The notes beneath the pieces are model-generated. The model ran no database searches. It was not told the origin of the DNA and saw only the letters and a program-made list of their open reading frames with translations. From the NCBI GenBank assembly GCA_018697195.1, contig CM031857.1:66254607-66318606 (forward strand): 64,000 nucleotides of DNA. Direction: 5' to 3'. Each line of letters begins with the position of its first letter. Position 1 is the first letter of the stretch. Positions 27,520 through 40,449 of this stretch are shown here, one piece after another. Made by a program: the position numbers and the translations under genes. Source of the stretch: Certhia americana. Taxonomy: Eukaryota; Chordata; Aves; Passeriformes; Certhiidae.

Positions 27520-30500
27520 AAAAGTCAAGAACATGAATAAGCCCCCTTAGTCCTCTCTGTGGTTCAGACCTCAAATGAACTGTGAAAGTAGTCCGGGGCC
27601 AGTGCCCAAGAAACTAGCAAAAGTATTAGAGTAACAATATGAATCATAAAAAAGCTCTAGCACACTAGCAGTTGAATGCATTTGCACTGAAAATGTTTTG
27701 GATCTTTTATAATGCTCAATTAAAGTGTCCAGGTTGGCATAAGAATTGTTGAAAGTGAAAAGGAAATTTTCAGAACAACTCTGCTTGATTTATATAATTG
27801 CATTTTCCACTGGCCCTTGAAAACCTAGAAATAATCTATTTTCTCTCAAAATTTTGCACTGCAGGCTTTGAACCTGTCACATTTTCCTGCTTCAAGTGTA
27901 CAGTAAATATTTGCTTTCTTTACTGTTTTTGCCATTTGTTAGATGCTAAATTTCTGATAATGACAGAAATATGCTATGTAGATGACAAAAATATAAAGAA
28001 TTTTTGAAGTATAAGTTATTAGCTCTATCACTGCCTAACACTGTTTTGTTTTTTCCCACACTCTTTTCCCACTCTCCATGTAGAACCTTTTCCTTCCCAG
28101 AAATATGTATCAGATGCTTGTACCATGGTATCAAATAGGTACAGATTTTATTTCACAACTGTGTCAGTACCTAATCAAAGAGCACTGTGACAGAATCTCC
28201 CCTGCTCCATCAGCCCGCAACTGAAAGCAATACTGGAAAAATGGTTACTGGAAACCATTAACACCAATGGCTCTCTTCCATGTCAATTAATTTGCAATCA
28301 TCTCTGTGTCTTACTGGAAAATCATTTATTTACACAGGCAATATAAACAACAGCACATTATCTAAAAGTTGTAACTAAATTTTGGACACTCCTTTTCATA
28401 AAGTTCCCTCTTTAACAACTAAGCAACAGGGCAGACCAAAATACAGTTGTTGAGGTTAAGTATTTGCATGCTGAGTTTCTGACAGTGGGAAATTTACCAG
28501 ACAACTAAAACTCTGTTTAGAACCTACAGTATCCAGGCACTGAAGTAAAAGGCACTCAAGAATCATCCAACCAGCCCCACTGAAACCTAAAACTTCTTAT
28601 GCTCCTCTCTGTTTGTGTGAAAGCCAAAGGGCTGTGGCCTCCCACCCAGCCTCTTCTCCAACCCAGAAACCATGGAGAGAAATACCTAACCCTTGCCTCT
28701 GGAGCTTGAGGCTTAATCTGTGCTATGAAAATGGCTAAAACACATCTCAGACCATATAATCAGCATAAAAAGGATCTGTAACAGTCACTTCCCAATCCAA
28801 AATACACGTGTAGAATAAAGGAGAGGAGAAGGACCACTCCTGGGTATCTTTTGCATACAAATGTAGATATCCAACTTCCTGAGTTAGTGGTCTAACCGCC
28901 AGGCTTTTATGCCATAGGTGGGTGGCTGCACACTGCTGGCTGTCATGTTTTTACACAGAGAGATGGCTGATGGGAAGAGGACAGCATGCTCTGGGTGTTA
29001 CAACAGGCAGAAATAGGTAACCTCAGAACTTGATCTCTTCATTTCCACAACGGAAAGTCGAGAATGTGAGCTGCTCTTTTTTTTTTTTTTCCCCCAAACT
29101 ACTTTAATGAACTACTGCAGCTCAGAAGCCCAAACTCCAAAGAGAGCAGAGACAACTCACAGCCAAGTACCCACCCAGGATATGAGCCCTAGGAGACAGC
29201 TCTAGGAAGCTGACTGTTCCACCCGTTGAACTTCAAAGCCTTTAACTCTCTGTTGACTATACTGTGGTAATATTAATGCCTTGTGCAGGTGCCCTGCCAC
29301 ACTGCTGGAGCCAATCAACTATTTCAGAACCCCAAAATACCTCCAGCAGACCTCCCCCGAAGTGGAAGATCTGCATCTTGTTTCAAGTGCATGTGCTGTT
29401 GTGGCTCATCTTGGTCCTGGGTACCTGCAGTACTTCACGTGTATTGCAAGCATTTGGGGATAGTGAAACCTCTGTGTTGTTTGGTATATTTGACAAGGAT
29501 GCACCTGTTACAGAATTGCATGTACTTGTAGTTCCTCTCAAGCCAAAGGAAAATGACATCTTATTATTCTGACTATGCTTTAGGAATGGCAAAGGATCCC
29601 AGAAATTATGTGGTGATACAGACAGCAAGCAGCTCTGAAGTGGAACAACTGGGGGCAAAAGGAATCAGCTTGGTAAATAATTTTCAGCAAACAATTTATT
29701 ATACAACATTACCCTATTATTGTGCTTTTGAAGCTTTTGTGATTGAGATTTGGGTCGTTAGTACAGTTTCTCCCGAGAACTTACTTATCAATGGTTTGAC
29801 TCTTTGGCCCTGACAAGCAACTGATTACAGAAACAGGAGTGCTCATCAGTTCTTAAGAGAAATACCATGGTGACTTACACATCCATCTGACAGCATTGTG
29901 TGTCCCCGATTTATCATGCATTATCCCAGCACTATGCTAAATATTGTACTTTCATGCAAATAATTGAGGGACATATTTTGACAAGACTGGGACTGCTGAC
30001 TTTAATTTCTTTTTCTGTCTGATGTCAGCTTCTGCTTATTCCCAGGTTAATTTATTTTTCAGGCTCTGTTTGCAATGCTGGGCTTTTCAGCCAGCAGCAG
30101 ATCCTGTATACAGGGCCTAGGGTGAGCACTTTTTAGGGCAGCCTCTGGCCTCAGTGCCTGCCAGCCTGCTCCATGCCCCCTGAGCTATCAGCGCAGGCTA
30201 GACAAGAGAGCTCTGGCTGTTTCTGCCTCCTCTGATCCACTCTGGCCTCTTCCTTATTTTCTGCCTGGCACAGTTTGCATATTTCCTTGCTCTACTTTAT
30301 CCTGTGGCAACTCAGTATATCTCACAAGGATAAATAAAGAAAAATATGACCCAAAACATCGTGCTTGACACATCTTTTGTCACTACTTTAATGATGGAGG
30401 TGCAGTTTGACTCTGAAACCTGTGACTGTCATTACTTCAGGGTTAGTTGCTATAATATCAGCCATTGTGCTGCTTTACTCCTTGTTTTAGATTTCAATTC

Positions 30501-31539
30501 CTTTATTTTGACTAGAGCAATTTCATATGTGTGGTGGCTGTAAGGTCCACGTATCCTTTCTGTGATGTATTCAAAATAGTAATGCTCATGTTCTAAGTCA
30601 CATACACATGGACAGTGACACCTCCTTGGCACACAGGCTCAACACAAAAATACCCTCTCTTCATATCCGTCATCCAAGAACTTCCCTTCGCTCCTCTTTT
30701 ATCTCCAGCCTAAAAAGAACTTGGTGTAACAAACGAAGTTGTGGTGAAATCACTAGTAGTCAAAGAGAACTGAACTAATAGATGGGAAAACCTACCACAA
30801 TCTTTTCCCATTATGCAGGAGAAAAGAAAATGGCAGGAAAAAAAAAAAGGTTAGCTTTTTTTATGCCTGTATTTACATACTCATTCAATTATGCCTTCCC
30901 AAACAGTGTTCCCGCCTTTACATGCACTTTACGTACCCATGACCTAAACAACTTTTGCGTTTTTGCATGCATTGACCTAAACACTCAGGACAATATTTCC
31001 ATAAATCAGTGTAAGCACTGCTATTAAGATTTAATTGTGCTGCATGTATGTCACAAAATCACAGGAACTGCCTTATGGAAAAGGAAAGATAAAAACGTAC
31101 CTAATCTAGATAATGAAACAAGAAGTAATTTTGGCTCAAGTGACAGCAGAGGACAATGCTCTTTCTTATCAGTAAGTCAAAGCAGCAGTTCACCAAGGTA
31201 GTTTTATTGTGGCTTTTCCTTGCACTGTTCTGCTATTCAATCCACACCTATGAGTATTTGTTACAGCTCTAAGTTTCTTAAGGCACACAGCTCTGATCCT
31301 GCTTTCTGTACTGATTTAGAAAGAAAAAAACATAAAAAGCTGAATAACAAATCACTGGGGAAAGAGATTCCAAACAGGTGTACAAACTGCTAACTGGGTA
31401 GCAGTAATTCATAATGTTATTTATAATTCATTCTTCAGTGTCATGCTCTTCAAGCAATTACAGAATGCCTGCCTCACTATCCATAAAATGCATTTCACAT
31501 ATCTAACAACTAATGACTCGAGCTTCACTCTGGAGCAAC

Positions 31540-31745
31540 ACATTTTAGTGGATTAAGCACAGGAGTAAGAGGCAGATGTACCTGATCCCAACTCATTCTC
31601 TGCTTTGCTGCATGGCCTTGAGCAAGTCACTAACCTGTGGATAATTATAATATTTGAACACACAGGGGACCTGTACAATTTAATTAGTTAATGTTTGCAA
31701 AGCACTCCAAAGATAAAAAATGCTATCTGAATGATAATCACACGC
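31540..31745 (+). repeat. MIR-type SINE fragment
   Basis: The order of matches fits a diverged MIR: AGTGGATTAAGCACAGGAGT, then CTGATCCCAACTCATTCTCTG, GCATGGCCTTGAGCAAGTCA, CTAACCTGTGGATAATTATA, and the tail AATTAGTTAATGTTTGCAAA followed by GCACTCC and a final TGCTATCTGAATGATAAT. This corresponds to the tRNA-related part, CORE region and 3' end. The call is from memory of the consensus and is well supported by the collinear words. Confidence 0.8.
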
Positions 31746-34700
31746 TATTGCTTCATGGCATTTTATTCCAAAGCATGTTTGTGTAAGCATGTTTAGAAAT
31801 GTAGAATTCCAGTAATGGCAAAGTTTGACAACTGCCTTGAAATGATGGGCACGTCTTAGACAAAATGTAAATTAATTAACAAATTTAACTTTTATTTAAG
31901 AAGACATTTATATGAATTAAATATAGACACTAAACTGAAACTGGGAAACCAGATCTTTCAAAGTTTCTGTGTGATAGATAAAGGAAATGAAGGAGACAAA
32001 CAGAAGGTATCAATGAACCAATACATGTTACAAGTAACTCTTCACAGCAAGATAATGGTCTCCCAAACAGACTAAATGTTGAATTACTTTTGGTTTTTTA
32101 GCATCCAGACTTCTGTTGGTTTCAAGACTAATCATTAGAGCAAAAAAAAGTTAATGGCAAACAGAATCAGGATTTTTGACTTCAACAGAACCAGGATTCC
32201 TTAGTTCTTAAAGCTTATTATGCAGTTAATTTAAATATTTCTCCCAAAAGGAAAATACTACTCCTAACAATGGTGTAGTAAAAGCTCTAAAATGACCTAC
32301 TCAACAGTCATGAAAACTCATTCCAAGTTCTGGAATGGAAACAGTCATTCCACTCATTCTCCTCTCCAAGAGGAGACAGAAAGATATGATTTGGTAGACC
32401 AAGGTAAAGGCCCTCTTATTTTCTAATTAGCTTTCTTCAGGGAACAATTTGACAATACCCCCATCTCCTGATACACTTCCATTTAAGCAATGCAGCCCTT
32501 TCAAAGCAGGAAGTGATGTTAATTTCTCTGTAGGAGCTAGTTTGGATTTACAGTTGCCATTCACCTAGCCCTTGTTTTTAATGATCACTGGCTGATGGGG
32601 AATCTTGTTATCCTGGCAAAAGGCCTTGGTACATACAGCAGAAAATTTCCACACCAAAAAATCCTAGTGCACACACAGGATGGCATCTTTTGATTTTACC
32701 ACCCAACTGTTAAGCTATTGAACTTTTCTTTTGTCAAACAACACATATTTAAAAAAAGAACCTTTTTAGAATAATATGGGTTTATTGAATTATTGAAACC
32801 CCAGGTTGATATTTAGTGCCTAAAGAGCAATTCCCAAAGGTATATAGGTCTTTCAAGCACTTGAAGTCCTTAATAAGGGCTTTAGGCCAATGCATTTTTA
32901 TATACAAACAGATGTTTTTGAGAATTCAGACTTTGCTAGAAATAACTTCATAAAATGCCATATAAACACACTGTAGAAGAAGTCAGAACTTCTTCAACAA
33001 GCTCTTTGAGCTGCATGTAGAGAGTGCATGTAAGTAGAAGAAATAACACCTGTAGTAGTTGCCGCAGGTCAAATTTAGATGTACAAGTTCAGCTTCTTCT
33101 CAAGTCACAGACTTCCAGCATGGCCTTGGAAAATAACATAGAAGGGGTTTCCTCATATAAAACTTCATAATGTAAAGTTTTATCACTCTCCCTAAACCAC
33201 TTGTCCAGGTTTCTTTACAGCTGCTGTGGAAGAAATGATATCTTTTGAAAGGTAGAACTGAGAAGATGATCAGACCTAGAAATATCTCTCCACTAAAGAA
33301 ATCCAAAATACTTGAGCTTAACTTTTAGACAGCTTGCATTGTGAGAGATGAAACTTGCTGAAAGGTTATGTCCAAAACAAACAGTCCAGCACAGCCCAGA
33401 GGTTGCCGGAGACAGAGCACACTGCCAGCTCAGTGGTGCCCTTGGGTCAGCAGCCAGTGTCCAGCCAAGCAACACTTCACACTGCAGAAACCTCTTCTCT
33501 TCTGCCACATGATACTTTCTTAAGACTTTCTTCTTACTTCTTTTGCTGACAAAAAATAAAACAAAACTATAGCAGAAACATCCCTGAAAAGATGACATGG
33601 TGGGGGCACCAACTGTAACACAGATGCCTTGCAGGGCTCTATGTCACTACTGCCTTTCGCTTATGTATCTGCACAAATGCCTCTCAATGTTTTTAGCAAA
33701 TCAGTTCAGTTCGTAGAACAACTTGAGGAGGCCAAGGAGAAGCCTCACCATGTTACAGCCTGTGGGGAAGTCAGAGGCCCATAGGCAGTTCTTCCTAAGT
33801 GTGTGGTTCAATTTTCTTCCAATTGCAGCAACTATGCAACCTTCCGCTCTAAAGTCTTGCTGCCATGGAAAAATGCATCCCATACTGGGGCATTTTTCAT
33901 GAGACAAGTAAAACTGAAATTAATATATTCCCACAATTTCACTTTAAACCAATTATCATTTTCAAGTGAAAAAATCTTTTATGAGGAATTCTGGACCAGC
34001 ACTAGCCAATTCTCCATCTATATTTCACCATTCAATTGTGTGCCAGTTTTAAAATGAGTATTTGTTCATGGCAGGTAGATGTACTAGAGAAGAGGGAAGC
34101 AAAGTTCACACAAGCACTGCTGAAACACCCTCACTTATGTTTCTTGGAGACTCTGGACAAAATATTTTGTCTGCAAATGGAAGAAAAAAATGAGGTGAAA
34201 GTTCCCTATAATGAAAAGCACAACAGTAGTAATGATTGCAACCAAAGCAGGAAAACAAACTATATCAGTGTAGATAAATGAACTGCTGATGGAAACAAAG
34301 ATACAAACTTCAAAAGAAATAAAACTAAACCACAGGAGTTGACTTACACTGAAGAGGAGGGAGGAAAAAAGATCTAGGAAAAAAAATCAGATTTGAAAAG
34401 CATGTACTAATTTAAGAGAGTACACTGGAATGGTGGCTATGCTGTCTGTCTATTGCAGAATTTATTTTTTGCTAGTGCAGTATCCAAAACTAATTCCAAC
34501 TGTACTGCAGTAATAGATGCCAGAGAATTTAAAAATAAAATAAGATGATCACATTAGCATCTATGTATCAATCACAAAAAGTAGGCAAAGAGAACAGGGG
34601 CTACTAATCTCGTTTTCATACAAGCACTCTGAGGCATCCAGCTCAGTGCAAAGAGGAATTCATGTTAAAGGTCAGAACAGTCACATACAAATGACAAATC

Positions 34701-36176
34701 TCATCTCTGTGAATTAACTGCAGCTATAACTACAAGTAGACAGGACTTCCTCTCTGAAATTTCTGTCTTTCCCTTACTCCAGAAAAACAATACACTATCT
34801 GAAGTATCATCAGTTTAAATGCACAGTTCCTCTTTTCCTTGACATTTTAAAGAAAAAACGGTTCCATCAAAGGAGTTTCCTCCACTTACAACACCTACAG
34901 AGAAAAAAAGTCTAGAGAAAAAGAGGAATTTCTGCATTTTTGGATTTTTACCAACATACTGGTCAAAAGTTCATGCTAAATATCACCCTCTTCCTCTCCT
35001 GCTTCTGCCCTCAGCTTCTGCAGTAGGAGATCCTAAGTTATGTATATTCAGGGAGGGACAGCTGCATGTTGTAAAATTATGTACTTTACCACACAAGTGT
35101 GCAGGACATAAGGAGATGAATACTCTGTTCAGGGTTTGCATTTACTGGGTACCACGGAGATGGCTCCTGAGGCCATCCTGCATCAGTTCTGCCTAGGGAT
35201 GGAAAGGCTGCCAGGCTGAGGAACAGTATGCTGCCTCTGTGAGGGACCCTAAAAAAGTTGTAGTCTTGTAGGGGTTGACTAATATTTTCTTCTCTCTTGG
35301 TTTCATAAAAGTTTCTGGAGTGTATCTGAGATTTGGCTCTGAATATATGATGCTATTCGTGCTGTGTAATAAGCATCAGTGGTGTCAGGCATATAGAGGC
35401 AAATTTGCTCTTTGTTAGATGTTACATGTCAAAGTGAGTTTGTAAAACACACCACAAAAAGGATGAAATGCTGCTTACAATGCAAAGCCCACTGAAATCT
35501 ACATAATGCTACAATATTTATTATCAGCCAGAGCATATTATCTGAGATTAATAAATTATTCTTAGTCTGCATTTTGTAAGGCATAGCAACTTCCATAAAG
35601 TAGCACTGTCACAGGAAAGAATTCCACTGAAATACCCTGCCTGAAATAATGACTTTATTTATCTGTAACTTTACATTATTGATTTGGTTTGTTGAACTGA
35701 AGGAGAACTATGAACTCATTCGAAAAGAACTACTGAGAAAGAAGTTTGGAAGCTCAGCCAACATAAAGCTTGCAGCAAGAAGGCAATTTCCCTGAGAAAA
35801 AATAGTCATACTTGGTCACTTTACAAATATGTGAGCAAATTACATTCTGTTTGTGTAAATAAGAACTAATGCCAAACACATGGCTCTTAGTGTTTCATTG
35901 TCACAATTTTTATTCCTAAGAATTTTGCTCCTGTAAGACTACCGTGGACCTGAAACAAAGCAGCAACATAGGTGGTTGCCATCCAGTTTTACAGGACACA
36001 AAAAGCAAAGCTTCCAAATAGGCATTTCAAATAGTCCCGTGACCCAGCTAGGTAAGCGTCATTTCCAAAACAATGAGCTTAAAAATGGCTGTATTAAAAC
36101 AACAGCTTCTCCCCCAAAACTGACGGGCTGATTTCCCTGTGGTTAAAACCTGGCAGACTGAGATACAAGGGAAGGT

Positions 36177-36460
36177 GTGGGAGCATTCAGTATGATGCTG
36201 TCACTCCCAGCCTCTGGCACAGCGGCCGCCCAGCCAGGCGCTGTGCATTGCCACGGCCTCAGTTCACACCAGGGATCTGCAGTGCTGACGTGTGTCCCAG
36301 GCAGCTGTCTGCACTGCCCGTGGGCGATGGAGAGGAACGGCAGCTCACAGGCTGGACGGAGCCTCTCTCTGCCCCTAAATTAGACAGTTCCCATAGGGCA
36401 GAGGGATTGCTGCCTGAACGTGCCAAGCGCTACCCAGCCCGCATGCAGGGAGTGAGGTAA
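36177..36460. promoter_or_regulatory. GC-rich intronic islet
   Basis: This patch is clearly richer in G+C and CpG than the surrounding intron, with AGCGGCCGCC at 36221-36230, GGACGGAG, GAACGTGCC and CCCGCATGC. Two overlapping plus-strand frames of about 70 codons cross it without any family resemblance. It could be a small CpG islet serving as an intragenic promoter or enhancer, or a fragment of an unidentified repeat. Confidence 0.3.
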
Positions 36461-36828
36461 CTGCCTTGGATGCAGATACCCACGCAGGCAAGATGAATCC
36501 TGAGCCCCACAGACAGCACACAGGGAAAGGCAGGAGGCAAGGAAAGGCAAGGTACTGAGGCAATCCCTCACAGCCCCAAACTCTGTCTGAGGGGCTGTAC
36601 AGGATCAACTCAAAGCAAACACCCACCACCAGATACTGAAATCCCCAGTCTGAAGCCCCTCACTGCTCTTAAAGAATAGGTGGCAGTAGGCAAATATATA
36701 TACACATATATATTCATAATTTTTATGAAGGCTAATTTAAAACATGTCCAAAAAAACAAGCAGGAAAATGTCATCTGTTGTCTCACACGTGCTACCGAGC
36801 ACCTACAAACTGTTATTGAGTTTAACAA

Positions 36829-36891
36829 TAAGACTGTACAACACCAGTACTGAAGTTAATTGTGTAAGACTGTACAACACCAGTACTGAAG
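36829..36891. repeat. Direct repeat, 27-base unit with 36-base period
   Basis: The unit starting TAAGACTGTACAACACCAGT and ending ACTGAAG occurs at 36829-36855 and 36865-36891 and is identical in both copies. A 9-base spacer (TTAATTGTG) separates them. The identity suggests a recent local duplication. Confidence 0.95.
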
Positions 36892-38439
36892 AAAAGAAGG
36901 CTGCCATCACTTTGGAAGTACTGTGGTGTACTTCCCCAGCCACTCTTTGCAGGAAGTTATTTTTTTGGCAACTATTCACCCAAAAAAGCTTACAAGCTCA
37001 CTTAGAAAAGAACAAACTCTGTGGGACAGCTGCCCTGACTGGCTGACTGGGCTAGCCTGCCTCCATCAGACACTAAGCTTTGACCTATGCTTTACTGACT
37101 GATGAAAAAGTCTTTCTATGCATGTTCCCATGCTGCCCGGTTATTCAGCAGAACAGTAGGTGCCTTCCACGTCCTCAGAGGAAATTCCTGTCTGCTAAGT
37201 TTAGATGCTGAAATTGAGCACACAGGATCTCCCTTTGGAAGGCTTCAGAGGCACTACCCTCTCTACAACAAGGCTATGTAGAATGAGAGCTTCTTTTTCA
37301 GCTAAACATCTAATAATAAGGTACATATTCGCTGTCTAAAATCAAAATAGTTATTTTATTGTGCCCTGTAGTGCACAATATTGCAGACCAAGTAAGAAAT
37401 AGATTGAAAGCAGTCAGCATGAAGTGCCAACATTCCTTTTCAACTCAGCAGCTGTATGTGTGGTGTCTGTGACTGAGAATGAAGTAAAGATGACAAATTG
37501 CAGATCACAGTCAAATTAGATTTTCCTAATAGGGCTTTTGAAATAAACTAACAGATTACTGTTTAAATAAAACCTGTAACAAGAATGAGTTGATGTTATA
37601 TTATTAAATTTCTTAATTTAATTCTTAAGCTCCAGAGCCAGTCAAGTAATACTCAACATGTTTACCTTCACAAACTGTGGAATGCATCGTACAAAGTTAA
37701 AAACGCTTCCCATGATTTGACCAATTCTCTAAGTGTTCAAGCATTATCCATCACAGAGAACAGTATCTGCCTGCCAGTCATATATTAAAATTATTTGCTA
37801 GTGCTCCATACTTCCTTTTTTCAGTAACTAAACAGTACAAAATCATTTAGTGCAAAATCATAATGTGTTGCTTTATTTTTCTGGCTTACTATATGTGCCA
37901 TGAATTGAAAAAAAATACTTAGCACTTCAGGGCCTGGTGCTGTGACCAGAAAATTGAAAATACATATGGGACTGGTCTATCAAGCAATAGCCTCACTGGT
38001 GAAGAAACCATCCTCTCCTTTATCACTGTTAGAAAGGGAGTCTGCTAATCACAGAAACAACACCTTGTCTCGCCTTGCCCACAAACACCTCTCTTTCTGC
38101 TTACGGAGAATATTGATTTGCGACTCACAGTTATGGGGCCTGGCTGGAAGATGAGGTAGTACACCTGGTGAAAATGCAAAGAAAGCACCCAAAAACTCCA
38201 AAGGTAGTCCCTCCCCAAACGTGGCTTAGAAATGACAGCTCTTTTAGCTGTTGATGTCCAGGAAAACAAAGCAAAACATTTTTAGATACCATATTAAGAC
38301 ATTTAAAATGCATCTATAATAATTTAAGCAATAGCAATGTCTAATGGCCTTTATCAGACCCACTTTTATTTAATAATGTCCAGAATACCTGTATTTTGAA
38401 CCTCTCAGATAAAGTAACATGTTTTGTGGGTCTAGCACA

Positions 38440-38610
38440 GGCTTCAGTGCCTGGAGGCTCTAGTTCTATTTCCAGCTCTGCTTCAGACCTACAGGGTGAC
38501 CTTTACGCATAACCTCATTTTCCTCACCTATAAAATGGGGATATTAATACTTATTTACCTCACAGTTGGTTCCCTTCCAGCTGCTACAGTGACTAAATAA
38601 CCTCATGCAT
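38440..38610 (+). repeat. MIR SINE
   Basis: Collinear MIR words are clear: GGCTCTAGTTCTATTTCCAG, CTCTGCTTCAGACC, GGGTGACCTTT, CCTCATTTTCCTCACCTATA, AAATGGGGATATTAATACTT and TTTACCTCACAG. This is one of the better preserved copies in the window. Confidence 0.9.
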
Positions 38611-39180
38611 CTACAGAATTGCTAATGTTCATGATAAACTGTTTCTTTCTTTTCAAACAAGCAGTGCAGGCACTAAATTAAGAAATTATTTGTCCACCAG
38701 TTAGCAAAAGTACACAGAAAAATAACAGCAATGGAAAACCTGTTCAAAGCCCCTCAGCAATCTCCTTCAAATGACGCTGTCCTTCAGGAGAAATGTTGCT
38801 AGTTCCTATCTGACAGCAACTAGAATCAACTTCCTAATGCTGCTTTCAAGTCAAAAAAATACATGTTTTTTGAGTGGTAATCTAACCTGGTCTCTCTCTG
38901 GAGAGGACATAAAACCACTGCAAGCTTTCCAAGTATATAAAGGGGAAGAAACAATTTCAATTTGAAACTCCATCTAATAATGAGGGCAGAGAGAAAGAAA
39001 GGAAAAGAGCATGAGAGAGACAAGAGATACGGTCATCTCTTCCAAAAGGGAATAAAGCACCATGAAAAAGGTGCTGGCAGGCCTGCTGCCCACAGGCAGG
39101 ACACCCCTGCAGCACCAGTGCCTCTGTCAGCCTGGGAACACCTCAGCAACACTCATCTTGTCTGGAAATGTGATACTTAC

Positions 39181-39316
39181 TCTTGTACTGCTCTGGCTAT
39201 GGAGAGCGCTGTAGATCCAGTTTCATTAACGCTATCTAAGGTCACATTTGGCAGGTCGTCATCATCACTGTCACTTTTAATTTGTCTGGGAGATAGGCCT
39301 CGGGGGTCCATTTGTG
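39181..39316 (-). CDS. KLF12: KLF12 internal coding exon: acidic segment before the zinc-finger region
   Basis: This 136-base exon is preceded by a TCTCTTTCCAG acceptor and followed by a consensus GTAAGTA donor. Its first two bases (CA) complete the codon begun by the G that ends the 53957-54500 exon. It then reads QMDPRGLSPRQIK, the acidic SDSDDDDLPNV segment and TLDSVNETGSTALSIARAVQ, ending with GA, which needs one more base for Glu. This matches the part of KLF12 between the repression domain and the region leading into the three C-terminal C2H2 fingers. The frame is open throughout and the phases (1 in, 2 out) agree with both neighbours. The acidic run and SP sites are typical linker sequence and no DNA-binding residues are in this exon. 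It is too short and lacks a suitable ATG frame to show as a long open frame, and was found from its splice sites and homology. Confidence 0.95.
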
Positions 39317-40224
39317 CTGGAAAGAGACATATAATGGATTAATACGAGTATGCTGAAATTAATCTTGTCCCAGAACAACATCAGGGCACGCAAAACATCT
39401 GCCTGCTCTGGCTGGAGAGCACTGCTTGTGCTGAGCTTCCCAAATCAGCTGATAGGTGGTCAAAGCCACTCAGTGGTGCCACAGCTGGATGTGAGCAATT
39501 CCAGGGGCATGCAGGTCTGTGAATTCACAGAGGCTGCACCAATGCACTCAGCAGTACAAAAATATAACTGCACATACCACATCCAACATAAACCCAGTTT
39601 ACCCTCAAGTAACTTACGCTGCCTTAATTCAAGAAAGCAAAGGGAAAGGGTTACATCTGCTTTGTACAACACAGAACACTCAAGAGTACATTTGACAGCA
39701 AAATTTCAGGAGCAATCTCTGATTATGAGTGTTCATCATCAGATATCAGGATGGAACCCATGTCACTCCACTCAACTAAAACTTAGGCATCTAAAACCCC
39801 AGTCATCCTGTTTTCTGATGTAATTCAACACCATTGTCAGTTTCTGAAGGATCCTTCACTCCACACTTGTGTAACCTCACACAGGCAACCAATGGTCAGG
39901 TGACCAGTGCCAGCGAGTTTAACAAATTTTTTGAAAATCACCCAGTTTCAGGTCTTACAAACATCTGAAGATCAGGAATTGCAGGATTGTTTTACCTGTC
40001 AACAGCTTACAGGATCCATACTGAATGGCAGTGGAGTAAGTGCCATGCCCAGGTACTCCAGTGCAGCGACAGCTGCAGGGACTTGCATGAGGAGCAGCCA
40101 GGGCTGGACACAGACAGTTCCATTCATTCCAGCTGACCCACTGCTGGGCACAGCTGAACCCTGCACACAGTGGGGGTGTCTCAGGGAAAACAAGTTTAAG
40201 AAAAGGCAAAACAACTGGCCAAGA

Positions 40225-40447
40225 GAGAAGTGAGGGAAAAAAGTGTGAGAAACACTTGACAATGAGGGTGGCAGAGCATGGGAACAGGCTGTACAGGGAG
40301 ACTGTGGAGCCTCCCTCTCTGGAGACATTCAAAACCCATCTGGATGTGTTCTGGTGCAACCTACTCTAGGTGACCCTGGCTTGTTGGGGGTGTTGGACTG
40401 CTTGATCTCCAGAAGTCCCCTCCAATACTAACAGTTTGGGATCTTGT
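40225..40447 (+). repeat. CR1 LINE 3' end fragment, sense orientation
   Basis: The sequence follows the end of CR1 ORF2 and its 3' region: GGGTGGCAGAGCATGGGAAC, AGGCTGTACAGGGAGACTGT, CTGGAGACATTCAAAACCCA, CTGGATG, TGCAACCTACTCTAGGTGAC, GGTGTTGGACTGCTTGATCT and CCAGAAGTCCCCTCCAA. The usual terminal TTCTGTGA repeat is degraded. CR1 is the dominant LINE of birds and reptiles. The copy is 5'-truncated, which is usual for CR1, and it carries no intact coding sequence. Confidence 0.85.
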
Positions 40448-40449
40448 GA

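Larger units (their letters stand above)
27201..31539. other. Intron sequence with hairpins, no recognised gene
   Basis: It contains the hairpins near 27.3 and 27.5 kb and a poly(T) run at 29077-29090. A patch of overlapping plus-strand frames at 29.26-29.81 kb (up to 102 codons) has no recognisable domain. A somewhat GC-richer patch lies at 30.1-30.25 kb. Confidence 0.55.
31746..38439. other. Intron sequence with one GC-rich islet, no recognised gene
   Basis: Mostly AT-rich unique-looking sequence. It includes the GC-rich patch at 36177-36460 and a 27-base direct repeat at 36829-36891, both listed separately, and a TA/CA-rich run at 36691-36715. No frame has recognisable domains. Confidence 0.55.
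1..39180 (-). other. KLF12: KLF12 intron downstream of the 39181-39316 exon (continues past position 1)
   Basis: All of this lies 3' of the GTAAGTA donor at 39174-39180 on the minus strand. I looked for the next KLF12 exons (the region before the fingers and the C2H2 fingers with HTGEKP linkers) and recognised none, so this is most simply one intron of at least 39,180 bases. No tRNA, snRNA or other gene was recognised. Repeats and regulatory-looking blocks inside it are listed separately. The exon search was by eye and a short exon could have been missed. Confidence 0.8.

Noticed and set aside
28895..28935. tRNA-like or SINE-like words (GTTAGTGGTCTAACCGCCAG)
   Set aside because: No full cloverleaf, A and B boxes or collinear SINE words could be assembled around it.
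29264..29813. Possible processed pseudogene from overlapping plus-strand frames
   Set aside because: No recognisable protein words, and frame shifts would be needed. There is no poly(A) tail at the 3' end; the T run at 29077 is upstream and unconnected.
1..39180. Zinc-finger exons of KLF12
   Set aside because: I looked for C2H2 patterns and HTGEKP-type linkers on the minus strand and found none, so they probably lie beyond the window.
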